64,000 nt of DNA from contig JABYQN010000008.1 in assembly GCA_022606135.1 (NCBI GenBank), positions 1,736,001 to 1,800,000 of the forward strand. The letters run 5' to 3'. The notes below the pieces were generated by a model that was given only the letters and a program-made list of their open reading frames with translations, was not told the origin of the DNA and made no database searches. The position numbers were made by a program, and so were the translations under genes. The DNA comes from Fomes fomentarius. Lineage: Eukaryota > Basidiomycota > Agaricomycetes > Polyporales > Polyporaceae. Shown one piece after another: positions 20,254-30,068 of the stretch. Every line of letters begins with the position of its first letter. Position 1 is the stretch's first letter.

Positions 20254-22407
20254 TCAATCCAGCGACCCTACCAAACTCCATCTCCCATCGTCATTTTCTT
20301 GCCTCAATACATCTCCCCAAAGATTATCATAGTCACGACCACGCGCATAGTCATCCTGCCCATAGACACTTGTGTCGAGCAGGAGCCTCTCCGGCGCGAT
20401 GCGCCCGCGCCCAAAGTCGATGAGCCGGAGACTCGGCGTGTCGAGCGAGCGTGTCGCGCGTGGTGCAGAGAGCGGGCCCGGCTGGACGAGCATGTTGCGG
20501 CTCAACGCCGAGCCGTGTGCAAAGCCCGCGGCGTGCATGCGCTCGAGGAGCGCGAGGCATCCCTCTCTGCGTTGTGCATGCGGATGTGACCCGTGTCCGG
20601 TGCCACAGAAGGAGTCACATTTGGGTCGGGTTGCATGGCAACGTGCACGGCGACGCAAGTGGGGCGCAACACGAAGGTGAAGTTCACAGACTCGTTAGCG
20701 TGACGCTGAAAGATGAACAGAGAAGAGAAGAGGGCATACGCACATGTGGATCTTATTCTTGTGATCCACGCGCCTGCCGCACTCCTCGATGAGCAAGATG
20801 CGTGTCGGCCACTTGACCTCGCACCAGGCGTCGTCCGAGCAGCCCTTGCTCGCATGCGACTCGCTGAAGATGGAGACAGTAGTGCGCCCCATGCTGTCGG
20901 CAGCCACTGTGTCGGAGGGGGCAATGGTCAGCGGGGCATAGTATCCATAGAACTTGGGCACGACCGCGGGCCCGGTGACCACTTTCAGTTCACTCCTGTC
21001 CTTGCCTTTGTCTACATCTGTCTGGGTGGGTGGCCGGGAGCTGGCCTGTTCGAGTTGCTCGTCGCGCACAGACGCGGGCACTGTCGGTGCGTCGACGTCT
21101 GAGCCGGCTTCTGCTCCTAGATCTTCCTCAGCCACAATGGCGAGCTGACTCGGAGATCCGCCAGTAGTAGGAGTCTCGCTAGATGCTCCCGTGTCCGAGT
21201 TCTGCTTCCCAGACGTGACCAGCGTGATGGTAGACCTGACCTCAGACTCGGACGCGGATGCGGACTCCGTATCGCGAGTCGGAGTACCGTCTTCGGCGGA
21301 CACGGTGGTGGGCGCGCCACAGCCGGGATGGCTGTCCGAGTCTGGCAGCGTGTCGTGCATGAAAACACGCGGGAGGTGGTGGTACATCAACGCCTCGTTG
21401 TCAAGCATCCTGTGCGCGCCGCACACCCCATGCGCCGTCTTCGCTGCGACCGAGACTGTGGCAGATCCGGATATCATGAAGGGCGCGCGGAAGACGATGG
21501 AGTGGCCCCCCACCCCGAGCTGTTTAGGGTGCTGCAGGTAGAGGCGGGCCACACGGCATTCACGTCCGCTTCCGGTGCCAGCAACCTCGGAGAGAGTGTC
21601 CACGAAGGAATGGCAGACGTCGTCGGATGTGTCACTCTTCGCCGCATCGGACTCGGGCTTGATATCAACGCAGGGCGTCCAAGCGACGAACAGGTCTGGG
21701 GTGATCACTGGGTGTATGCGCACATACCGCACGGGCTGGTACTCACGCGGCGAATTGTCAGAGTGGCCGACCGTGTCTAGACCAGGCCTCGTCACGCCGG
21801 TGATGCCGTCGTGGTCGTACACTACAAGCTCAGTAGGAAGACGGTTGTCGGGAATGAAGGTATCGAGGATGGGGAGGCCTGCAAGCGAGTACGCGTCGAT
21901 ATCTTCTGCTCCTTTGGCAATGGGGATCTGGACGGCAGGTCCACCCCGGCAGGAGTCTGCACTATGCGAGGCATCGACAGATTGGGGATGTGGGAACGAG
22001 GGATCCTCGGTGGTGTAGCCGAGCTCGGGCTGGTGGGCTGCTGTGTTCACGTCGACGTCCAGACTGGATGGATTGGTGGGTGTGGTCGTGCGGTTGACAA
22101 CGAGCTGACGAGCTGAATGTGCTGCCTCATCATGTAGCATAGAAGGCCAGTCTTGGGCCGAGGAGCAATAATCATCTGCGCAGATAGAGAGACTGGACAC
22201 ACGGCCCACTAGTTCGTGCTTTCCGATGCATGGATCCTTGAAATCCTTGGGCGAGCTTGAGAAGTCTGGCTTCAGCTCAACGACGAACGCGTCGCCGCCG
22301 GATGCGGGTTGATCGACGAGGTTCGTAACGGGTGGCAACACGGAGGGAGAATGCGACATTGGATTGATTTGTCCTTGAAGACACGAGTCGAGGGCTGGGG
22401 TTGACAT
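20254..22407 (-). CDS. kinase-like protein with HGS catalytic loop and no C-lobe (paralog D)
   Basis: Two exons, 22407-20744 and 20566-20254, joined by GTGCGT...CAG in phase 2, give 658 aa. The start MSTPALDS was chosen because it is the first ATG directly before continuous family-like sequence. Motifs in order: AYSLAGLPILDTFIPDNRLP, VRYVRIHPV, RVARLYLQHPKQLG, glycine loop GVGGHSIVFRAP, VAAKTAHGVCGAH, a long acidic Ser/Thr/Glu linker, VVPKFYGYYAPL, hinge ILLIEECG, catalytic loop HGSALSRNMLVQPGPLS and LRLIDFGRG. The protein ends about 50 residues after DFG, again without a C-lobe. It lacks the short first exon of paralogs A and B. DFG is intact here while HRD is not, so metal binding may survive. 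Substrate and pathway are unknown. Confidence 0.8.
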
Positions 22408-23060
22408 TGTCTGAGGCGGGGTTGGCAGAAAGCATCGAGGCGTAGCTGATATACGGACTACAGCACTGACTATTATGGGCTCGACGAGTATGTGATGGGG
22501 CGGGATCGCATCGAAAGGTGGCTCAACGCGGTCACGTGCAGTGACGTCGACGCGTCGGTGAGAGGACGCGGAAGAACTACAAAAGGAAAGAGGTGTATGA
22601 AAAACCACGTACATCGGGCGCGGATGAATACTACAACATAAAGGAGTGCATCGTAAGCGAGCCAATGCCGTCGAGGCCGTATTGTGAGTAGTACAGCGAG
22701 CACGTACGCAGCTGCTACATGGGACGGTGGTCTTCTGCAGCCCGCATCCCACCGCTCGTGCCCTGGCAGCGTTCGCCTCATACTATAGGAGAGACATGGG
22801 GGACGTCTCTTCATGATCTGATCGCTAGAATTTCGTGACAAATATGGGCGTGGTGTTTGGAGGAGCATTTCAGTCTTAGAAACGGGGGTAATTCATAGGA
22901 CATATATCCGGAGCGGAGATGATGAGACACAAATCAAAGACTCATAGTCGAGAATGCGGACCCGTTTGACTATGAGATGTGCTACATCGACTCCGGACAA
23001 GCAGCACCGCTGTAAACCGAACCGCAACACTGTCATCTGTTGCTGGACACCACTCGAAGC
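22408..23060. other. intergenic between divergent-tail genes
   Basis: Upstream region of paralog D and downstream region of the dehydrogenase. No gene recognised. Confidence 0.5.
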
Positions 23061-24830
23061 TCATATGTGCACAAGGATCTTCACTGCAAAACAGCAAACC
23101 GAAGTTCAAAATAACTGGGTAGCACATGCAACCCAGACTGTCACGACCTACTCACCATGATCGTTCTTCTCGTAGATGAGAGCTTTGATCCCTTTGTCTA
23201 CCAGATCTTCAAGAGGAATGCGTCGGGTGATGAGGCTTCCGACCTCAGCCAGCTCACCGCGTGCGACTGCCTGCAGTAGGTCGGGAAAGTCTCCTGGATA
23301 GCCAACACTATCTGGAACATACAATGGGAGAGTCCCCTTGGTGAGAACGCGATACTACAGGACAGAGGATCACCCACTATCAAGCGTGATTTCCCTGATC
23401 AACATCAAGTTCAAGTCGATGTTGGGATTTCCTTTCCACGCTGCCACGTTCATGATCGTTCCGCCTGGCCTCACTGCATAGAGCGCAGTATCCAACGTCA
23501 CTTGCGTGCCTGCGCAGTCAAAGACGATGTCCGCTCCTCGACCGTCTGTCGCACGAATGGTCTGCTGTACCACGTCGACAGTAGGGTCGCCGACATCGAA
23601 GACCTCCGATGCGCCGTGCTTGCGCGCAAGTTCGCATCGTTGGTACGATCTCCCAGCGACACCATTCCAGCTCGACCCAAAAACCCTGACATGTGTAGAT
23701 CAGATGAGTACTTGCTATCAGTCACCTGCGACGCCACTCACTTGGATACATTGAGGGTAAGTAAATATACCGATCTATGCGCGAGTCAGGCTGCGGTGTG
23801 GCAAACAAGAGAGCGAAAACTACGAGGACTAGGACTCACTGGGCCGGCTCCCAATATCAGCACCTTGTCACTACGCTTGACCTTCGCTTTCTTGACGGCA
23901 TGCCATGCAACTGCCAGAGGTTCTATCATTGCGCCAATCTCCACTGACAGACGTATAACCTCAGAACCGAGCCGCTCGGATCCACCTATCATTTCCACTC
24001 ACGTGAGGTGTTCTCGGGGAGGACGTGAACACGATGCTGAGTAACCACAGCATACTCAGCGAGACCTCCGGACCATCCCGAGATACCCTGCGCATATAAG
24101 GAAAGACTGCGAACAGAATGAGAGAGACGCGACGTACTAGGCACGCAGCGTTGGGACACAGATTCTGCGTTAGAACAGACTCGCAAGCCCAACAACCCGG
24201 TTGCATGCAAGCAATGTAAGGCTCGCTGTACGGGGCTAGTTCAGCCGGATACAGCCACTACGCTGCCAACTCACGAGAGACATACTCACATCGTTACACG
24301 CTGCCCTACTGCAAATCGGGTCTTATCCACTTCAGGACCGAAATCCACAATGGTACCGGAGAACCTGATTTGGTCGGTCGGCGTTAGTGGGAAGGCATCA
24401 TTTACGACAGTACTGCCAAGCAAGCAGATACGCACTCGTGTCCCATCACGACAGGAAGAGTCTCTTTCGTGGCACGATGGGGCTCAGTCGCCGTCGGGGA
24501 GACGATCGGGATGATTTCAAAGTACTGGTGCACATCGGAACCGCATACTGTCGCAGGATGACAAGTTAGAACCGATATATGAAGGTAAATGATGCACATA
24601 CTTCCGCACCTACGAAGCCGGCCATATCAATCATCCTTCTCCAAGTATGTGGAACGAGGCATACTCACCATGCCACCTAATGATGGTGTATGGTCATCGG
24701 TCAGCTCATGTGCCTCTATGACGAAATGACTGAAATCTACCTTGATCTTCACCTGGTCAGGCCCAGGGAAAGGTTCCGGTATCTCGTCGATGCGTATATC
24801 GCCAGGACCATAGTATCGAGCCGCCCTCAT
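23061..24830 (-). CDS. zinc-containing medium-chain dehydrogenase, (R,R)-butanediol dehydrogenase type
   Basis: The start MRAARYYGPGDIRIDE is typical of fungal 2,3-butanediol dehydrogenases, which interconvert butanediol and acetoin with NAD. Readable exons: 24830-24741, 24676-24669 (8 nt), 24609-24602 (8 nt), 24547-24436, 24364-24290, 24225-24138, 24087-24003, 23943-23840, then further exons to 23061. They give VKIK-VAWCGICGSDVHQY with the catalytic zinc Cys, VVMGHE, the structural-zinc cysteines (ACMQPGCWACES, NLCPNAAC), GISGWSGGLAEY, IGAMIEPLAVAWHAV and the Rossmann LILGAGP. Later come GRGADIVFDCAGTQVTLD, VGYPGDFPDLLQAVARG and a last exon (23083-23061) giving KILVHI. The joint around 23690-23790 could not be resolved with canonical sites and may hide a small exon or an indel. 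Confidence 0.78.
24602..24676 (-). other. two consecutive 8-nt microexons
   Basis: Within the dehydrogenase, GTGGCATG (24676-24669) lies between TTAG and GTGAGT, and GTGCGGAA (24609-24602) between GTAG and GTATGT. Splicing both restores the conserved VAWCGICGSD block exactly; skipping either breaks the frame. Confidence 0.75.
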
Positions 24831-25489
24831 TGTCAGGGGGTACTAGGTGGCTGGTGCGAGGTGAATAGTGAGTAGCAAAGGAGTATGAGAACTGCAGACA
24901 CCCAGTGGTGGTTTTATGGCATCTCGCGAGCTCGCACGGATAAGGGGGTGGCGGAGACAACTCTGATGCCGAAAAGACGCAGAGAAGTTGTGGAATGGAA
25001 GGGCTGTACATTGGGGAGGAGGTTAGTAAGAAGACGGTGAGCGGATATGGTTTTGGCAACTGTATGAACATACCTGAGATTGCAGTGGGAACGGGCCAGA
25101 TTCGTTTAGATATATACAGCGGTTACGCACAGCCATCAGGGTATACGGCAGGAAAGAAAAGGAGGAGGTGGTAATATAAGATGCAGTGTGGAGGAGCCGT
25201 CTCCTCCTAGAAGCATGCGGAGAGCTCAGAGCTGGCAGAGTGGCAGCATAGTAAAAAGTACGGAGAGGAACGTCCCAGTATATGATCGTGATGGATGGAA
25301 GACGACCCACGAGGTCTCTGTGTCCGAGAAGCATGCACTCATGACTCGGACGTCTACTCCAGAGGATATAACGGATACCCAAGATGCCATTGCAAGGGCA
25401 GCCCTGCCAGTCCCTCCCTGAGGCTCACGTGACGCACACAGGCAGTGCGGGAGAGGGTTCGGGCCGTTCGGGGAAATTGGGAAGCTTGA
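24831..25489. other. intergenic, promoter of the dehydrogenase
   Basis: A TATATAT motif on the - strand near 25108-25114 is far from the start, so a leader intron is possible. The + strand frame 25188-25421 is open but carries no recognised motif. Confidence 0.4.
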
Positions 25490-26064
25490 AACCCTCAGAA
25501 GTCATTGACCTGAGCGCGTGTGACCAGCTGCTCGTCTCCAACTCCAACTCCAATACTATCACCGCCGGCCTTAAGTTGGCATCCCAGCAGAACGCGGCGT
25601 GCCAGTGCGCGCCGGGTGTCTTCCCGCCGATACAATAGGCAGGCGTAATGATCACACCGCACAGGGCAAGATAGTCTTGTCCTGCAGAGAGTAACGAACT
25701 CCGAGTCGGATGCCGTCGCGCTCGCTCAAGCTGTGATCGGCATGCACCTGGATGGCACTGGGAATGGCGCTGGCGTCGCGGCGTCCTATACATACTGTGG
25801 CAGGTGTTTCACGATACTGACGCACCCTAGGCCTTCTCTTACTGGGATTTTGACCCTACTTGAAGCTTGAGCGGTCGGACGCGGTTACGCCGGATCACGT
25901 TCAACCTTGCGTGGTCGTTCGTGTACAACCTCTTCGCGATCCCGCTCGTGGCACGGGGGTTTGTGCATGTGCATATCGTGCTGGCGTATGCGGCGGCGGG
26001 GGTCAGGGAGATTTGCTATTGTGCTGTGGCACTGCCGCTCAAGTGGTTCAAGCCTTCAGTGTGA
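25490..26064 (+). pseudogene. heavy-metal (copper-type) P-type ATPase, C-terminal remnant
   Basis: The last 64 codons (from about 25867) match the final membrane part of Cu-transporting P-type ATPases: GRTRLRRITFNLAWSFVYNL, FAIPLVARGF, and an end LPLKWFKPSV. Upstream, 25704-25790 reads DAVALAQAVIGMHLDGTGNG, a worn version of the hinge motif (normally GDGxNDSPALAxADxGxAxGxGT). The two parts are not in one clean frame. The catalytic DKTGT segment, the metal-binding domains and most membrane helices are missing. The intact gene moves copper across Golgi-type membranes; this fragment cannot. It is a remnant of about 15 per cent of a normal 1,000-aa protein. Confidence 0.6.
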
Positions 26065-26473
26065 TAGAAGCTTAGGGGGCTGACTGGAGGATTTTTGTCA
26101 GTTCTTCTTAGTTGCAACGTGCGCCACCCATATGTATGTTTCGCTCTTTCTGTAAATTTGCAAAGATGTTTGCATGCCTCTCATGTATCCATACCACAGC
26201 GATTGAAATGGAATGAAATGGGTATTGGGTATTTGTGACACTGAAAACACGTGGGATACATAAGAGCGCCAGGCTGTTGGGTATGCCAGTGTGTGACCTC
26301 TTCCACGTCTCTCACCAGTCTCCCGTTGCGCGGCGGTACTCCCGAATCCGCGCCTCTGCCATATCTGCAGTCATGCGCTTTGGTGGTGGCGGTTGGTATA
26401 GGCGGGGCTCTTCAACGCAAATCGCATCCACGAATGATTCTATGAACGACGGTGAGAAGCCGTGAGCAATCAT
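26065..26473. other. intergenic
   Basis: No gene recognised between the ATPase remnant and the RVSF protein. Confidence 0.45.
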
Positions 26474-26890
26474 TCATCGTACAGATGCGACATGATACTC
26501 ACGGATTACCCGCGAAACACCGTGCTTTGGCTTCAAGAACTTGTTCGGCGGGTGGGACGGCGAGTAAAAGCGGAGCTCGTGCTCCTCGGAGAAGCTGACG
26601 CGGTTCCTCCGACGAGACGGCGGCACATCAACTGCAGCTGCGGACGTCCTTCCAGAGGTCGTGAACGCGTTGTGCATTGTCTTGCCATATGGCCTCCCGT
26701 AGAATGCTTGGGGGTCGGTCATGTGCATCGACCCACGGGGTGGCGCCCTGACAAGTCCTTGGCTGTATTCCACAGAGTTGCGAGGGCTTGGGGAGTACGA
26801 CGAGTCGGAGTAGTTCGACTCGGAAGAGCTCGTGGACGATACGGAAGTTCGCTTCAAGGAGCTGCGCGGGTGGGACATGGTAGAGGACAT
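26474..26890 (-). CDS. small basic protein with RVSF (PP1-docking) motif, unknown function
   Basis: The 138-aa frame starts MSSTMSHPRSSLKRTSV and runs through a Ser/Tyr-rich stretch (SSSESNYSDSSYSPSPRNS) to a conserved-looking end. That end includes DPQAFYGRPYGKTMHNAF and SRRRNRVSFSEEHELRFYSP, finishing HGVSRVIREYHVASVR. RVSF preceded by basic residues and followed by acidic ones is the classical docking motif for protein phosphatase 1. That gives a possible role as a PP1 regulator or targeting subunit, by motif only. A TATAAATA box at 27078-27085 (- strand) and a GTAAGT...CAG pair upstream suggest a 5' untranslated intron (about 26978-26920), which would place the start at 26890. No membrane or signal segment is seen. 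Family not recognised. Confidence 0.55.
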   Translation of the reverse strand: MSSTMSHPRSSLKRTSVSSTSSSESNYSDSSYSPSPRNSVEYSQGLVRAPPRGSMHMTDPQAFYGRPYGKTMHNAFTTSGRTSAAAVDVPPSRRRNRVSFSEEHELRFYSPSHPPNKFLKPKHGVSRVIREYHVASVR

Positions 26891-27077
26891 ATCTGTTGGC
26901 GACGGAAGGTATACGGGCCTGAGAGAGATATCGTGAGCAGATCGCACGGAGCAAGGAAAGACGGAGTGCACTTACGTGAATAAAAAGGCGAAGTTGTAGC
27001 TGAGGTGTGAAGCGAGAGTGCGCCAGCCAGTGACGAGGGAGACTTTAGGTGCCCCAACGTCGTGCTATCCACCTCTA

Positions 27078-27085
27078 TTTATACA
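27078..27085 (-). promoter_or_regulatory. TATA box of the RVSF protein gene
   Basis: TATAAATA on the - strand lies about 190 bp before the ATG at 26890. After removal of the proposed leader intron the distance would be normal. Confidence 0.45.
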
Positions 27086-27487
27086 TGTCAGAGCGTGTCT
27101 GCACAGCCATCTAGGATGGGGCTGGCACCTTACAAATTGCAGCGGTACTGGCTGCATGTCCCACTTCGACATGTCGTATCGATCGTAGGATTGAGGATGT
27201 GGAAGGCAGTTGCGCGGTAAGATTTCAGATCAAACCAGAGAACGTGCGGGAGCTAGGCCCAGACCGTCGGAAAGCATATAGGGGCTGGTCTGATTCAAAG
27301 ACAAGTGTCGGAACGCGTTTTCGGTTACTATGTCTGGCGGCCTTTGACGGAGGGCCATCTTGGTCAGGAAAGAATGAGACAGTCCCCGGAATCGTTCCGG
27401 ATTTGGGAGCGGAAACGCCGGGAAGATCGTGACAACCAGATTCGGAAGGGAGTGACATGACAAGCGCTCTGCCCCGCCACAACATCA
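27086..27487. other. intergenic
   Basis: Nothing recognised; the stretch leads to the left target-site copy of the CACTA element. Confidence 0.45.
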
Positions 27488-27559
27488 CACTACGTGCAAG
27501 AGCCCAAAGGTTGTGTTGGGATAGGCATGGGAAATCTCGGGGCGGTCTTACCTTCCCCA
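27488..27559 (+). repeat. left terminal inverted repeat of CACTA element
   Basis: Starts CACTACGTGCAAGAGCCCA and pairs with the right end at 27939-28010. Confidence 0.85.
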
Positions 27560-27938
27560 AAAAATTGACCTTTGGGGAAAGGTTGAATTTCACTATTATA
27601 TGCAGCGCCTTTCACAGGGAGTGAAAGGAAACCTATAACATCATCGATTACAGGGCCGGAAAGTATCACTTTCCCATCACTTTCCTGTGCTTGACCCAAT
27701 ATGGGTCGGTGGCAGCATTGAGAAAGGTTATGTTTTGCACCAAAAGACTCTGAGACAAACTTACCCGAGTCGGGAAAGTGTACCTTTTGCATCGGGCGTC
27801 AGATCGCCACGGTTTTTTCTAACTTTGTCATGCATTTCCCCCCGTGCCCTGTCCGGTGTGAAAGGTTGCCAAACCTGCTCATGGAAAACCATTGGCAAAC
27901 TGTTGGGATAGTTTACCTTTCCCGTGAGAATATGATTT

Positions 27939-28010
27939 TGGGTAAGGTAAGACCGCCCCGAGATTTCCCATGCCTATCACAACACAACCTTCGGGCCCGT
28001 GCATGTAGTG
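27939..28010 (-). repeat. right terminal inverted repeat of CACTA element
   Basis: Reverse complement starts CACTACATGCACGGGCCCG and matches the left end at about 90 per cent. Confidence 0.85.
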
Positions 28011-28013
28011 TCA

Positions 28014-28433
28014 GGATTCAGCTATGAAAGTCGAAGTCGGCATCGCTAACGATGCGTTTGGTTGATGATGATGCAGAGTTCTTCTTTCGCCCTCTGCCCT
28101 AGCGGCGCCAGACCCACTTCTGTCTGAGTTGCAGATTCAAGTTGCAGATTCGTCGGATAGTACTACTAGTACTAGTATACACTGGCAGTTAACCGTCACT
28201 TGAACCTCAGCCTACCTAAGCGCAGTTTTGACCATTCTTTCTCTGTCCATGTGCCAATTGCGACATTAATGGTGAGAATTCGAGACTTTGTGCAGAGTCT
28301 CAGGCCGGAAGTGTGACCATTTTCTGCGGCGACGCTCAGCGGCTAGTGATAATCCAAGAAGATACTTGTGAGGAACTTCCGAGCGATACATATACAAGCG
28401 ATTTGGGGGATTCGTTCACCCTGTCCCCGCGAG
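28014..28433. other. intergenic
   Basis: No gene. A short palindromic TACTACTAGTACTAGTA lies near 28160-28176. Confidence 0.45.
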
Positions 28434-29869
28434 TCACCATTTGCATGCGTCCAACTTGGGTTCACGATCAAGACACACACTCAGCTCCCAGTCACCAGTC
28501 CGCTTCGCCCATCGATACATCTTGCAACCATCGTACTTAGCCCGGGGCCCGGTCATCTCCCTCAGGACCTTCGCGGACCGCGCGGGGTCGTCTTTACGGA
28601 CCATGAACGACTGGAACGAGCGCTTTCGGTCGTAAATCATGAAGTGACCTGGTGGCCCTCCCATGCCTGGCATCCCGCCCTGCATCTTGATGAGGAAGAG
28701 CCTGTCGCCGTACTCTTTCGGCGGAGCCTGGGAAGAATCGAGCTCAGACGCCACGCTGGTCTTGTCCGAGAAACCGAGGTTGATGTTGCTGTACTTGTTG
28801 AGCGTCGAGACGGCCATGCCATCTTTCACGAGGCCGCCGAAGGGCGTCGCCCACGTCTTGACTGTCACCCACTGCCCATTTTTGAGTGAGTGCGCACGGC
28901 ATGCGTCTTTGTGCGCGGCCCAGTCGGCGCGCTGGCATTCTGGCTGACGGATGCATCCGGGGGCGTACACAAGAAATTGTTCAAGCGGACTCACCTGCCC
29001 CGCAGTACGACGCAGACTGACACTGCGAACAGCGATTGATGGCTTTCTTTCCGCAGACGGCACATCCGACGTTGCTGTTCAACTTCGATAAAGCCTCGTA
29101 CTCGAGCGGCCCGATCGGCAGCAGCACGGACGTGTGGAATTGCGTCTCGGTGGACCGTTTCTCCACTTTGAAATCCTTTGGGACGAGGGCGGCGTTCCCT
29201 TTGAGGATACTTGCAAGGAGCTTCTGTTCCACCAACGAGATGGGGGGCGACACTACCAAATTGCCGGCAGTTGCGGCTGCCTGCTGATGGAGCCACGGCG
29301 TGCTCTTAGCAGCAGTCGACCGGTCAAACGGGCGCCAGAAGACTACCAGAGCTGGAGTCTTTTCGTCGACCTGCAGGACTGATGCAACCTGAAGAATCGC
29401 GCCGTTAACAGAGCACCTCTGTCAGCCACAAAATCAAGCGACGATCCCGTATAGCGAACGTGCGCTTCTCATCGTGCGGGTCTTTGAGGTGCCACCGCAT
29501 CAAACCGGTATCGACGAATTCCGCCATGCTCATGATTAGTTTTCGTATCCCCATGAACACGTTTATGCCACCGGGTATGTCACCGAGAGTCCCCTCGAAT
29601 GCCTGCCTGGCCTCGTCTAGATTACCCCTCTCGTATGCTGCGGAGACTGATCGAGCCGATGTATTGCGCTCTACGGGCGTCGTAAGCGGCCATAACGGTA
29701 AGCTGCCTAGGTTGAGAGAGGGCGAAAGATGGTCCTTGTATTGTGCCGCGTCCAGGGCATCTCGAAGACGTGTTCGGATAGCGGCGTGTGATAGTTTGGT
29801 GTCTTGGGCAATGTCAACACCCAAAGAGGGAAGGATCTGGAGTATCTCTGTGCGTGTGAGTGGTTCCAT
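28434..29869 (-). CDS. MYND zinc-finger protein, 450 aa
   Basis: Exons 29869-29417, 29388-28995 and 28939-28434 join in frame with GT-AG introns (29 and 55 bp; the first is very short). The MYND finger spans the second joint: CAVCGKKAINRCSQCQSASY followed by CGAECQRADWAAHKDACR, with all eight Cys/His ligands in place. The finger normally binds proline-rich partner peptides. The N-terminal 280 residues contain a helical start (LTRTEILQILPSLGVDIAQD) and a region with VSPPISLVEQKLLASILKG. The C-terminal 170 residues are compact and contain GQWVTVKTWATPFGGLVKDG and a Gly/Met-rich loop. No SET domain is seen. The tRNA-Arg gene starts 118 bp away on the other strand. The exact partner is unknown. 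Confidence 0.8.
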
Positions 29870-29987
29870 GCTTCAACCTGAGGTAGTTGGATGGATGAAT
29901 TGAACACTGCAGACCACGAGGCTGTTGAAATCCTGCCTTGGAACTCAGTAACAATAACGTTGCAATGCACAATTTAACATGTATGTC

Positions 29988-30068
29988 GGCCGGCTGGCCT
30001 AATGGTTAAGGCGTCAGTTTCCGGAACGGATTAGCTGAAGATTCTGGGTTCGACTCCCAGGTTGGTCG
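29988..30068 (+). tRNA. tRNA-Arg(CCG) with 8-nt intron
   Basis: The acceptor stem pairs GGCCGGC with GTTGGTC, the D stem GCCT with AGGC, the anticodon stem TCAGT with GCTGA, and the T arm CTGGG-TTCGACT-CCCAG. The loop holds TT-CCG-G followed by an 8-nt insert (30025-30032) at the canonical intron position one base 3' of the anticodon (30021-30023). CCG reads arginine codon CGG. Confidence 0.85.

Larger units (their letters stand above)
27488..28010. mobile_element. non-autonomous CACTA-type DNA transposon (523 bp)
   Basis: The element begins CACTACGTGCA and ends TGCATGTAGTG. About 72 bp at each end (27488-27559 and 27939-28010) form an inverted repeat with six or seven mismatches. It is flanked on both sides by TCA (27485-27487 and 28011-28013), the 3-bp target duplication expected for CACTA/En-Spm elements. 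The interior holds only short frames and repeated GGAAAG/CTTTCC-type motifs, which may be transposase-binding subterminal repeats. No transposase is encoded, so movement would need an autonomous partner elsewhere in the genome. The well-kept ends suggest a fairly recent insertion. Confidence 0.85.

Noticed and set aside
20695..20743. Continuation of paralog D frame past 20744 and its extension upstream to 22752
   Set aside because: The 3' part is intron (GTGCGT donor) because the family block EGCLALLERM follows after the acceptor at 20567; the 5' part precedes the first sensible ATG and shows no family similarity.
22447..22752. Cys-rich peptide upstream of paralog D
   Set aside because: Upstream read-through of the paralog D frame in promoter DNA; no conserved motif.
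28144..28180. Short palindromic repeat (TACTAGTACTAGTA) considered as a hairpin terminator
   Set aside because: Eukaryotic context; no gene ends there and the AT-rich palindrome is short.
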